Notes: generated by a model not told the origin, from the letters alone. Shown: positions 1 through 6,186, counted from the stretch's first letter. The stretch is 6,964 bases of DNA from an uncultured Bacilli bacterium (GCA_934167785.1 CAKPLX010000059.1:1-6964), one strand, 5' to 3'. Numbers and translations: made by a program.

Positions 1-572
1 GCTTTACAATGATATCTTCCAAAGAAAATAAATTGATGATGAGTTTTAATCCAATTTTCTTTTGGTATTTTTTTCATTAGTGACTCTTCTACTTCTTTTA
101 CCGATGCATTTTGTTTAGCAAACCCTAATCTTTTAGAAACTCTTTCAACGTGAGTATCTACAGCAATAGAAGGAACATGATAATATTCTGATAAAAAGAC
201 GTTAGTTGTTTTTCTCCCTACTCCACTTAATGTTTCTAAATACTCTCGATTATTGGGAACAATTCCATTTTGTTCCTTTACTAATCGCGTAGCAATTTCT
301 TTGACAAAAATGCTTTTCTTTTTAAAGGTGCCTATTGGTCTTATAATATTTTCAATGTCCTCTGTTTTGGCATTTGCTAATTCTTCTAAAGTTTTATATT
401 GAGAAAAGAGAACTTTTGTTACCATATTTACTCTTTTGTCAGTTGTTTGGGCACTTAGAACAATTGCTATTAATAATTCGTAATCTTTATTATATTCTAA
501 TTCACAATGAGCATTAGGAAATAAGTCGTTCATACAATTTAAGATACGATTTATCTTTTCTTTTTGTCTCAT
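1..572 (-). CDS. nth: Endonuclease III (DNA glycosylase/AP lyase), 3' end outside window
   Basis: Base-excision repair enzyme that removes oxidised pyrimidines from DNA and cleaves the abasic site. About 190 residues are visible. Seen: LSAQTTD near residue 39, the helix-hairpin-helix LSGVGRKTTNV around 115-125 with the expected catalytic lysine at K121, and AVDTHVERV with the expected catalytic aspartate at D139. The visible part ends at FGRYHC, where C189 corresponds to the first of the four cysteines that bind the [4Fe-4S] cluster in this family; the other three would lie beyond the left edge. The ATG at 570-572 overlaps the dnaD stop by one base (TAATG), and a GGAGG ribosome binding site sits inside the dnaD 3' end, so translation is probably coupled. 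The dnaD-nth order is the same as in Bacillus. Identification is firm; whether the cluster cysteines are complete cannot be seen. Confidence 0.95.
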   Translation of the reverse strand, partial: MRQKEKINRILNCMNDLFPNAHCELEYNKDYELLIAIVLSAQTTDKRVNMVTKVLFSQYKTLEELANAKTEDIENIIRPIGTFKKKSIFVKEIATRLVKEQNGIVPNNREYLETLSGVGRKTTNVFLSEYYHVPSIAVDTHVERVSKRLGFAKQNASVKEVEESLMKKIPKENWIKTHHQFIFFGRYHCK

Positions 573-1219
573 TATTCATCCTCCAGCCAATTATAATCAT
601 AAATTGGTTCTTTGGGTTTAATGGTTTTTCGATAATTTTTCTTTTCCTCTAAAATATCTTTTTTAGTTTTGATTCCTTTTGTACGCCAGTTAAATAATAT
701 TCTATCAATATATTTTAAATTTCTAGCATTATTATAGATTGCCTCTTTTAAAGCTTCTTTGATTAGTTCTTCACTATTTCCATCATGAAGCCATTCTTTG
801 ATGATTTCTACTTCCATTGGAGAAATTGTTCTTCCTAATTCTGTTTCAAATAAGGTAAAGAGATCTGTATTTATGGTAGCTTCATGATTTTTATCAATGA
901 TAATATTAAATAATTTATTGTAAAGAAGATCTAAGTAAATATATTCTTCTTTTTTTCCAGAGGGATTGTTTTCTACTTTAACTTCTAGTATAGCTTTTTC
1001 GGATAAGTCATTTAAAATTTGCATAGCTTCATAAGGTTTCATTCCTATTTCTTCAGTGAAAAGACCAGGGTCATAAACAATTTTATCTCCCTTGTTAATG
1101 ATACAAATTAAAATGATTAGCTCTTTTTCAGTAATGTTTAATTTTGTGTAATATTTTAATAATACTTTAGGAATAATGATGGGTTGCTCTTTTAAAATGT
1201 CTGTTACTACTTCGTTCAT
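572..1219 (-). CDS. dnaD: DnaD-family replication initiation protein
   Basis: Primosomal protein of Bacillota that helps remodel the origin and load the replicative helicase, acting with DnaA, DnaB and DnaI. The 215 residues are close to the 232 of B. subtilis DnaD. Residues about 15-105 fit the N-terminal winged-helix oligomerisation domain. Residues about 121-190 fit the helical DnaD/DnaB domain, including LGRTISPMEVEIIKEW and the signature YxxxIxxxW at Y170-I174-W178 (YIDRILFNW), which contributes to single-stranded DNA binding in the family. The tail ends in YNWLEDE, a W-L-E ending typical of DnaD proteins. The ATG follows the upstream stop by 1 nt with only a weak purine-rich ribosome binding site (AGAAAG), and the gene overlaps nth by 1 nt. 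It is the middle gene of a tight three-gene unit. Confidence 0.93.
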   Translation of the reverse strand: MNEVVTDILKEQPIIIPKVLLKYYTKLNITEKELIILICIINKGDKIVYDPGLFTEEIGMKPYEAMQILNDLSEKAILEVKVENNPSGKKEEYIYLDLLYNKLFNIIIDKNHEATINTDLFTLFETELGRTISPMEVEIIKEWLHDGNSEELIKEALKEAIYNNARNLKYIDRILFNWRTKGIKTKKDILEEKKNYRKTIKPKEPIYDYNWLEDE

Positions 1220-1220
1220 T

Positions 1221-1628
1221 TTATTTTCTTTCTAATGTTGTTTTTTTGATTAATTTATTCGTTAAGGCATCATAATATTCATAGGTTATCTTATCTTTTT
1301 TACGAATGGTTTTTTCATACATTAATTTATTCGTTTTGTAAATAAGAGGAAGATTTTCTTTGTTTTCAGAAAGATCCTGAATACTTTTTTTGTAAACTTC
1401 TTTATACTCGTTATTTAAAACATATACATCACTTGATGTTGTAAAGATATAATAATTTCCATAGCGATTTGAATAAGTAATTTCCTCTTTAATGGAATAA
1501 TTATCTTGAATACTTTTGGTGATGTTATTTAATTCATCTTGGTTATGATTCGTAATATAAGATATATATAAGATACCTATTATTAAAATAATTACAATAA
1601 TTATAATACTTCGAAAGACTTTTTTCAT
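1221..1628 (-). CDS. YpmB/TseB-like membrane-anchored protein
   Basis: Small protein of 135 residues with one N-terminal membrane segment (about residues 7-27, very rich in isoleucine) after a short positive start (MKKVFR), which predicts an outside-facing C-terminal domain. The remainder has no catalytic motif. Its end, YEYYDALTNKLIKKT, resembles the end of PepSY-like YpmB proteins, where a Y-D-x-x-T-G-K-I strand closes the domain. Position supports this: in B. subtilis ypmB lies just upstream of aspB-asnS-dnaD-nth. B. subtilis YpmB has been renamed TseB and linked to cell-wall elongation through a class B penicillin-binding protein; the same role here is inference only. The protein is shorter than the Bacillus one (about 160 residues). 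The ATG is preceded by AAGAAAGGG at suitable spacing and by a good promoter. Assignment rests mainly on topology and synteny. Confidence 0.65.
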   Translation of the reverse strand: MKKVFRSIIIIVIILIIGILYISYITNHNQDELNNITKSIQDNYSIKEEITYSNRYGNYYIFTTSSDVYVLNNEYKEVYKKSIQDLSENKENLPLIYKTNKLMYEKTIRKKDKITYEYYDALTNKLIKKTTLERK

Positions 1629-1653
1629 GGTATCATTCCCTTTCTTGTTAAAG

Positions 1654-1682
1654 ATTATAACTTACTTTTATTGTTTTGTTAA
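1654..1682 (-). promoter_or_regulatory. Promoter of the ypmB-like/dnaD/nth unit
   Basis: On the minus strand TTAACA (1677-1682), a 17-nt spacer and TATAAT (1654-1659) make a near-consensus housekeeping promoter. Transcription would begin near 1647, giving a leader of about 20 nt that holds the AAGAAAGGG ribosome binding site of the ypmB-like gene. It allows dnaD and nth to be expressed independently of cca. Confidence 0.75.
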
Positions 1683-1736
1683 GTCTTTTTTTTAATGTTT
1701 TTATGGAAAATAATAGATAAAGAAAAGAGGATGACT

Positions 1737-2840
1737 TTATATAGTTTTTTTATAGTGTTTTTCTATATAATGTTCTAAATCCTCTTTTGTATTATTTAAT
1801 TCTCGATTAATAATTTTTTTCTCAATATCATTCATTATTTCTTTGATATATATTCCTGGTCTCAAATTTAATAAATTAGAAATATCTTGTCCATTTATCT
1901 TAATATCCTTTTTACTTTTGATTGGCAAATTATGATAAATTTTATTTAAAATAGTTATGTCTTTTTTCTTAATTTGATATACTACTGTTGATATATATAA
2001 TCCTGCTTTATAGAGATTATATTCATCGGTGATATCCTTTTTTAAGAGACTTCTAATTTCTTTCATTTGTTCTTTTTCAACTTTATTAAAGGAGTAAATT
2101 TCATCTACATCAAGTTGTGCCCAAATACCAATTAAATCATCACATAATGTTATTTTGTTTAAATTTTTTAGTTTTAAGGCATCAGTGATAGATAAATCTA
2201 TTAATAACTCTACTCCTCTTTTTCGATTAGGACTCATCAATATCTTATCTAATTCCTGCTTTTTTCTTTGATAAGATAGTTTTTTTAAGAGGTAGGCATA
2301 TTCTTTTAAATAATGTTTTGTCTTGGTTTCAATATTAAAATTTAAGATGGTAGCAAAACGAATCGCTCTTAAAATTCTTAGAGAATCCTCTTTTAAACGA
2401 TATCTTGGATTACCAACTGTTTTAATGCTTTTCTTTTCTAAATCGGACATTACTTTTAAGTAATCTTTAATGTTTCCATCTTTATCAATACAAAAAGTAT
2501 TGATGGTAAAATCTCTTCTTAATAAATCTTTTTTGATATTTTTAATATATTTTATTTTTACTGGTAGACGATTATCTTGATATTTAATTTCTTTTCGAAA
2601 TGTTGTAATATCAAAATTGGTATTTTTATAAATGATATTGATAGAGCCATAATTTGGACTTGAGGTATTAGGAAATATTTCCATGATTTCTTTTGGCGTT
2701 GCACTGGTACAAATATCTATATCATTGCTTTTTATTCCTAATAACTTATCTCTTACAAAGCCACCTACTATATAAGATTCATGATTATTTTCACTTAAAA
2801 TACTTAATATTTTTAGGGCTTTTTCTTCTGTACTATCCAT
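1737..2840 (-). CDS. cca: CCA tRNA nucleotidyltransferase (class II)
   Basis: Adds or repairs the 3'-terminal CCA of tRNAs from CTP and ATP without a nucleic acid template. The 367 residues are slightly shorter than B. subtilis CCA (397). Motif A: GGFVRDKLLG at 26-35 and the metal-binding D40-I-D42. A flexible-loop region with DITTFRKE near 77-84 and a YxDxRxP-like pattern near 88-93 follows. Motif B is RRDFTIN at 108-114. Motif D is EDSLRILR at 151-158, which pairs with the incoming base in this class. The all-helical body and tail follow; the tail pattern INGQDISNLL...PG near 317-334 matches Bacillus-type enzymes. No HD domain is present. The ATG at 2838-2840 has an AAAGGA ribosome binding site 6 nt upstream (2847-2852). 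Motifs alone do not fully exclude an A-adding-only enzyme, but no partner CC-adding gene is seen, so a full CCA-adding enzyme is the default call. Confidence 0.93.
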   Translation of the reverse strand: MDSTEEKALKILSILSENNHESYIVGGFVRDKLLGIKSNDIDICTSATPKEIMEIFPNTSSPNYGSINIIYKNTNFDITTFRKEIKYQDNRLPVKIKYIKNIKKDLLRRDFTINTFCIDKDGNIKDYLKVMSDLEKKSIKTVGNPRYRLKEDSLRILRAIRFATILNFNIETKTKHYLKEYAYLLKKLSYQRKKQELDKILMSPNRKRGVELLIDLSITDALKLKNLNKITLCDDLIGIWAQLDVDEIYSFNKVEKEQMKEIRSLLKKDITDEYNLYKAGLYISTVVYQIKKKDITILNKIYHNLPIKSKKDIKINGQDISNLLNLRPGIYIKEIMNDIEKKIINRELNNTKEDLEHYIEKHYKKTI

Positions 2841-2874
2841 ATATTTTCCTTTCTTTATTCATTACTCATTTTAT

Positions 2875-2880
2875 ATTATA
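2875..2880 (-). promoter_or_regulatory. Probable -10 box of the cca promoter
   Basis: A perfect TATAAT on the minus strand lies 34 nt upstream of the cca start codon, giving a predicted leader of about 28 nt. No good -35 hexamer is found at 16-18 nt (best is a TTTAAT-like sequence near 2897-2902), and no extended -10 TG is present, so this is a weaker prediction than the other promoters in the window. Confidence 0.45.
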
Positions 2881-2904
2881 AGTTCTTTATATCCTTATTA
2901 AATT

Positions 2905-2925
2905 GAAGAGCGTTCTCTTCTTTTT
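2905..2925 (+). terminator. Rho-independent terminator-like hairpin, plus strand
   Basis: GAAGAG (2905-2910), loop CGTT, CTCTTC (2915-2920), then five T (2921-2925). The stem is a perfect 6 bp with a tetraloop, followed by a short U-tract only on the plus strand. No plus-strand gene lies to its left, so it would stop antisense or spurious transcripts coming out of cca. It sits just upstream of the cca promoter. Confidence 0.5.
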
Positions 2926-2936
2926 AAGTGTAACAT

Positions 2937-2968
2937 AAAAAAATCATGACTTCTATAAAATCATGATT
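2937..2968 (-). terminator. Rho-independent terminator-like hairpin, minus strand
   Basis: Read on the minus strand, AATCATGA (2968-2961), an 11-nt loop and TCATGATT (2949-2942) form a perfect 8-bp stem, and the strand then runs through a tract of seven T (2943-2937). It would end minus-strand transcripts arriving from 2970-3600, where no intact minus-strand gene exists, and would shield cca from read-through. Confidence 0.6.
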
Positions 2969-3032
2969 ACTTTACAATATAAAAAGAGAAATAGTCAAAC
3001 TATAATTTATAATTGGATATAAAATGTATTCT

Positions 3033-3053
3033 ATTGATTATTAAATCATCAAT
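3033..3053. repeat. 21-bp near-perfect dyad upstream of an extended -10 box
   Basis: Arms ATTGAT (3033-3038) and ATCAAT (3048-3053), inner arms ATT/AAT, one mismatched pair (T3039/C3047) and a single central base. It lies where the -35 region of the promoter at 3068-3076 would be, as expected of an operator for a dimeric regulator. Low GC makes small dyads common, so this is only suggestive. Confidence 0.35.
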
Positions 3054-3067
3054 GAAATAAGTTTTTT

Positions 3068-3076
3068 TGGTATAAT
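3068..3076 (+). promoter_or_regulatory. Extended -10 promoter element (TGGTATAAT)
   Basis: TG-N-TATAAT with a perfect -10 hexamer at 3071-3076. No good -35 is present at 17 nt, which extended -10 promoters tolerate. It points into the gene-free stretch that holds the decayed gene-like fragments, and would be the relic of that gene's promoter or the promoter of a small RNA. Confidence 0.45.
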
Positions 3077-3082
3077 TATGTT

Positions 3083-3462
3083 CGTTATTTGCCACAAACA
3101 CAATTCAATTTAAATTTAGTAACTAATAACAATAATAGCAGTGATAATAACAAAAATAACACTGAGATAAAAATATTAAATAATGATGGTACACTTAGTA
3201 TATCGAAAGAAAAGTTTGATTATTTTGAATAATTATCTTACAATGTTTCAAAAAATATATAGCGAGAATTACGAATTAGGTAACAGGATCAAATCCAAAA
3301 TGGTATGTCTTATTATCGTTCTAATGTTTTTAAAAGTTCCAAAGATTAAAACAAGAACTTTTAAATAATATAATTAAAGATGCGAAAAAATTAAAGAAAA
3401 TATTTATAAAAAAATTATTTGGAAAAAATCGGATTTCTTATTACTTGATGCTAGGTAACTAG
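3083..3462 (+). pseudogene. Possible decayed gene (fragments in three frames)
   Basis: No intact gene exists here, but protein-like stretches follow one another on the plus strand in changing frames. The frame ending at the stop at 3230-3232 gives an Asn/Ser-rich stretch, then ILNNDGTLSISKEKFDYFE. The next frame gives YLTMFQKIYSENYELGNRIK (about 3219-3296). The first frame then resumes with IQNGMSYYRSNVFKSSK (about 3290-3343). The third frame gives LKQELLNNIIKDAKKLKKIF and KKLFGKNRISYYLML up to the stop at 3460-3462. Joined by a few single-base shifts and stop repairs this would make a soluble, lysine-rich protein of about 120 residues. An extended -10 box precedes it and a weak terminator follows. 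I do not recognise a family. In such AT-rich DNA, chance open stretches with this composition are possible, so confidence is low. Confidence 0.33.
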
Positions 3463-3510
3463 TTATGACTCTAGTAAGACAAAATATAATATACTGAATT
3501 AATTTTTTAC

Positions 3511-3536
3511 TTAGATCTTTTTGTCTAAATTTTTTT
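3511..3536 (+). terminator. Weak terminator-like hairpin after the decayed gene
   Basis: TTAGAT (3511-3516) pairs with GTCTAA (3523-3528) through five Watson-Crick pairs and one G-U pair. The loop is short, and one A followed by seven T (3530-3536) comes next. The stem is weak, but the U-tract is good on the plus strand. It would separate transcription of the decayed region from dinB. Confidence 0.4.
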
Positions 3537-3573
3537 ATGATGTAAAGTTATATTTAAGTATTTTTTGTCTATA

Positions 3574-3587
3574 CGAACAAACGTTTA
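3574..3587. promoter_or_regulatory. LexA (SOS) operator of dinB
   Basis: CGAACAAACGTTTA matches the Bacillus SOS box CGAAC-RNRY-GTTYG at 13 of 14 positions (only the last base differs). It overlaps the -35 hexamer of the dinB promoter, where bound LexA would block RNA polymerase. That predicts repression in normal growth and induction after DNA damage for dinB and the following gene. Confidence 0.85.
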
Positions 3588-3613
3588 CTATCTAGTCTGT
3601 GATATGTTATAAT
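3584..3613 (+). promoter_or_regulatory. dinB promoter with extended -10
   Basis: TTTACT (3584-3589, four of six matches to TTGACA), an 18-nt spacer, and TATAAT (3608-3613) preceded by TG one base upstream (TGTTATAAT). The start of transcription should be near 3620. The -35 element lies inside the SOS box. The ATG at 3612-3614 overlaps the last two bases of the -10 hexamer, which rules it out as the start codon of a transcript made here. Confidence 0.75.
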
Positions 3614-3638
3614 GATATTAGATGTTGAGGTGAATTTT

Positions 3639-4853
3639 GTGAAAAGAATTATCTTACATATTGATGTTAATAATGCCTTTTTATCTTGGACAGCAGTAGA
3701 AAAACTTAAAAATGGAGAAAGTATTGATATCCGTAAACGCTATGCTGTTATTGGAGGAGATGAAGCGGCTCGACGTGGAATCGTTACGGCAAAAAGTGAT
3801 TTGTGTAAAAAGTGTGGTGTTAAAACTGCCGACACAATATATTCGGCTAGAAAAAAATGCCCTTACTTAGAAGTCTATGCTGGTGATTTTAAAGTGTTTC
3901 GAAAATATTCTGATATGATGTATCATTATTTACTTAAATATACTAATATCATTGAACGCTATTCTATTGATGAATGTTTTTTAGATTATACTGCTTCTAG
4001 AAATTTATTTGGTGATCCAATAGAGATTGCTTACAAAATTAAGGATGATATTTATAAATTATTTGGTTTTACCGTTAATGTTGGTATTGGAAATAATAAA
4101 TTAGAAGCAAAAATGGCCTCTGACTTTGAAAAGCCTAATCGTGTTCACACTTTATTTGATGAAGAAATTCCTAAAAAATTATGGGTACTTCCGATTGATG
4201 ATTTATTTATGCTAGGAAAATCTAGTGCTAGGATTTTAAAAGAGATGGGAATTGGGACAATTGGAGAACTTGCTCATTATGATGTTTTAAAATTAATTAA
4301 AAGATTTAAAAGTCATGGAAAAATGATGTGGGAATTTGCTAATGGAATAGATTATAGTGAGGTAAATTATCAAACAAGAGAAACAAAAAGCATTTCGTGT
4401 TCAACTGTCTTACCTTATGACTATAGCAATCGAGATGAGTGTTTAAAAGTTCTTCGTCAACTTGCAATGGAGGTGGGTAGAAAGCTAAGATTGAAGAAAG
4501 TTTACACAAAGAATGTTAGTATTTGGATTAAATATAATAATTTTATTAAGGAAAGTAAGCAAAAAAATTTGGACAATGTTATTAATAATGATATGGATAT
4601 TTTCCATATTGCTTCTAATTTGTTTGATGTTCTATGGGATAAAGATAGTCCAGTTCGTGCTTTATGTGTTGGTGTTAGTCATTTCTCCAATGATCATGAT
4701 CAACAATTATCTTTATTTGAAAGTACGGATAAATTAAAAAAACTCTCTCACGATAAAGAAGATAAATTACAAGAAGCAATTGATAAAATAAGAGATAAGT
4801 ATGGAAATGATAAAATTATTTATGCTGATATGAAAAAAGAAAAGAAAGGATAA
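3639..4853 (+). CDS. dinB: Y-family translesion DNA polymerase (DinB/UmuC-like)
   Basis: Error-prone polymerase that copies past damaged template bases. The 404 residues run in the usual order: palm/fingers (1 to about 165), helix-hairpin-helix thumb (about 170-240, including LPIDDLFMLGKSSARILKEMG), little finger (about 250-350). Catalytic metal ligands are D9 in HIDVNNAF and D111-E112 in YSIDECFLDYT; F14, five residues after D9, is at the steric-gate position. GIGNNKLEAKMASDFEKPN at 149-167 is the conserved palm segment. QLSLF at 356-360 is a canonical beta-clamp binding motif. GTG at 3639 is chosen as start because GAGGTG (3627-3632) lies 6 nt upstream and the protein then begins MKRIILHIDV as in relatives; an ATG at 3612 in the same frame overlaps the promoter. 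Controlled by an SOS box. The next gene follows after 5 nt. Confidence 0.94.
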   Translation: MKRIILHIDVNNAFLSWTAVEKLKNGESIDIRKRYAVIGGDEAARRGIVTAKSDLCKKCGVKTADTIYSARKKCPYLEVYAGDFKVFRKYSDMMYHYLLKYTNIIERYSIDECFLDYTASRNLFGDPIEIAYKIKDDIYKLFGFTVNVGIGNNKLEAKMASDFEKPNRVHTLFDEEIPKKLWVLPIDDLFMLGKSSARILKEMGIGTIGELAHYDVLKLIKRFKSHGKMMWEFANGIDYSEVNYQTRETKSISCSTVLPYDYSNRDECLKVLRQLAMEVGRKLRLKKVYTKNVSIWIKYNNFIKESKQKNLDNVINNDMDIFHIASNLFDVLWDKDSPVRALCVGVSHFSNDHDQQLSLFESTDKLKKLSHDKEDKLQEAIDKIRDKYGNDKIIYADMKKEKKG

Positions 4854-4858
4854 TTTTA

Positions 4859-6178
4859 ATGAGAGAAAAGCAAATTATAGAAAGCATTAAAGAAAACAAA
4901 GATATTATTTATGATAAAAATTTTTTTGATTATATTAAAGGGACTAGTTTATTGGAACTGCGCAAAAATATTAATTTGGTTCAAGATTTAAACCCTACTT
5001 TATACCTTGAAGAAAAAGTAGATTGGTATTATGATGAATTATTAAAGCAATATAATAATAAAACTGGATTATTTTTAGAATATCAAAAATTATTAAATTT
5101 TGTTAAGAATAAAGATTATGCCTCATTAGATCAATATAAAAAATATAATTATTTTGTTCAAAGAGAGACAATAATAAAGTTAGAAGACTGCATACATAAT
5201 CAAAATGGACTTGAGACTGCTTATCGTTATTTATTAAAAAATACTGATGAAAAAATTAGTGAAATTATTGTTGATGGACTATTTAAAGATAGTATTTATA
5301 ATGTGTGGATTAATATTAAAGAAATGCTTAGATATCTTAATCATTTAGAAGATAAAGAAACGGTTCTTCATCGGGAAAAAAGACAATTTTATCAAAAAAT
5401 TTTGGATATTGATTCCCTAACAAACGAAGATAAAATAAAGCTCTATTATGAATTAAAAGATAAAAATATTGCTTTATCATTCTATCAGGATTGGTATAAA
5501 GTAAGGAAATATTCTTACCAAAGAATAAAAAATGTTTTATTTAAAGTAAAAGAAAAAAGTAATTTATTTTGCTATCAAAAAAGCTTATTAGAAAAAGTCC
5601 CTATTTATGAATTAGACGGACAAGACTTTTTTATGTTAGTAAATTGTAGAAGTGAATATACCACCGTGGATGTTGTTAGAAGATATTGTTATAGTTTAAT
5701 TTCTCCTTATAATATAGAAGTATTTAATAATAAAAAGTTTATTTATGGTTATAGTGATTTTTCTCTTGATGAAATAATGCATGTTTTTGAAGATGATATT
5801 GCTTCCTCAGGAAATTTTAAAAGTAATTCTTTTACCACTCGGCTTGTTAATCGTATTATGACACCAGAAGAAATTAGTTATTCTAAAGGTTACAGTGAAA
5901 TCCAAATGGTTAATAAAAGGATGAATAGTGATTTGACAACTTTTTATACGAGACGTCCTAATTATCTAGTTGTATTTGATCACATAGATAAAAGGCATCT
6001 TATTGAAGCAAAACGATTAAATATTCCTATTGTAATTATCCCTACTTCTAAGTATTTACAAAAAGCAAAAGGAAGAGAAAAAAAGTGTGAGGAATTAGAT
6101 ATTCCTGAATTTAAAATTATTTTTGATACTTATACTAATGGTAGTGAAACAGAAAAAGAAAAAAGAGCAAGAAGATAA
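4859..6178 (+). CDS. Uncharacterised 439-residue protein in the dinB operon
   Basis: I do not recognise a named family. The start ATG is 5 nt after the dinB stop, with AGAAAGGA inside the dinB 3' end as ribosome binding site, so it should be transcribed from the SOS promoter and translated with dinB. There is no signal peptide or membrane segment, so it is predicted cytoplasmic. Residues 1 to about 240 are charged and mostly helical. Residues about 248-400 look alpha/beta: IYELDGQDFFMLVNCR, RYCYSLISP (275-283), KKFIYGYSDFSLDEIMHVFE, MTPEEISYSKGYSEIQM (334-350), then RPNYLVVFDHID (366-377) and AKRLNIPIVII (384-394). The end is strongly basic (KEKRARR). Spacing of R264, S279 and E347 on predicted strands loosely recalls the R-S-E arrangement of ADP-ribosyltransferase folds, but this is only a hypothesis. 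A damage-response accessory role is inferred from context alone. Confidence 0.85.
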   Translation: MREKQIIESIKENKDIIYDKNFFDYIKGTSLLELRKNINLVQDLNPTLYLEEKVDWYYDELLKQYNNKTGLFLEYQKLLNFVKNKDYASLDQYKKYNYFVQRETIIKLEDCIHNQNGLETAYRYLLKNTDEKISEIIVDGLFKDSIYNVWINIKEMLRYLNHLEDKETVLHREKRQFYQKILDIDSLTNEDKIKLYYELKDKNIALSFYQDWYKVRKYSYQRIKNVLFKVKEKSNLFCYQKSLLEKVPIYELDGQDFFMLVNCRSEYTTVDVVRRYCYSLISPYNIEVFNNKKFIYGYSDFSLDEIMHVFEDDIASSGNFKSNSFTTRLVNRIMTPEEISYSKGYSEIQMVNKRMNSDLTTFYTRRPNYLVVFDHIDKRHLIEAKRLNIPIVIIPTSKYLQKAKGREKKCEELDIPEFKIIFDTYTNGSETEKEKRARR

Positions 6179-6186
6179 CATTAAAT

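Noticed and set aside
1714..1743. Hairpin ATAAAG/CTTTAT at the cca 3' end as a cca terminator
   Set aside because: The 12-nt loop, a mismatched pair in the extended stem and the lack of a T-tract on the minus strand make it a poor terminator. The only T-run (after 1744) is on the plus strand inside the cca coding end.
2693..2881. Plus-strand open frame of 62 codons
   Set aside because: Antisense to the 5' end of cca, made of hydrophobic codons that mirror AT-rich coding sequence, with no convincing ribosome binding site.
2902..2921. LexA-like box near the cca promoter (GAAGAGCGTTC)
   Set aside because: It lacks the GAAC half and has the wrong half-site spacing. It is fully explained by the terminator-like hairpin.
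3001..3013. Two overlapping plus-strand TATAAT sequences as a promoter
   Set aside because: No -35 or extended -10 element at usable spacing; such hexamers are frequent in DNA this AT-rich.
3183..3368. Plus-strand open frame of 61 codons as an intact gene
   Set aside because: No good ribosome binding site, and the protein-like part is only its middle. It reads better as one frame of a decayed gene, and is included there at low confidence.
3429..3482. Possible tRNA or structured RNA in the CTAGT-containing stretch
   Set aside because: No cloverleaf, T-loop or CCA-like end could be built; only a short ACTAG/CTAGT inverted pair is present.
4513..4737. Plus-strand open frame of 74 codons
   Set aside because: Out-of-frame shadow inside the little-finger and clamp-motif region of dinB.
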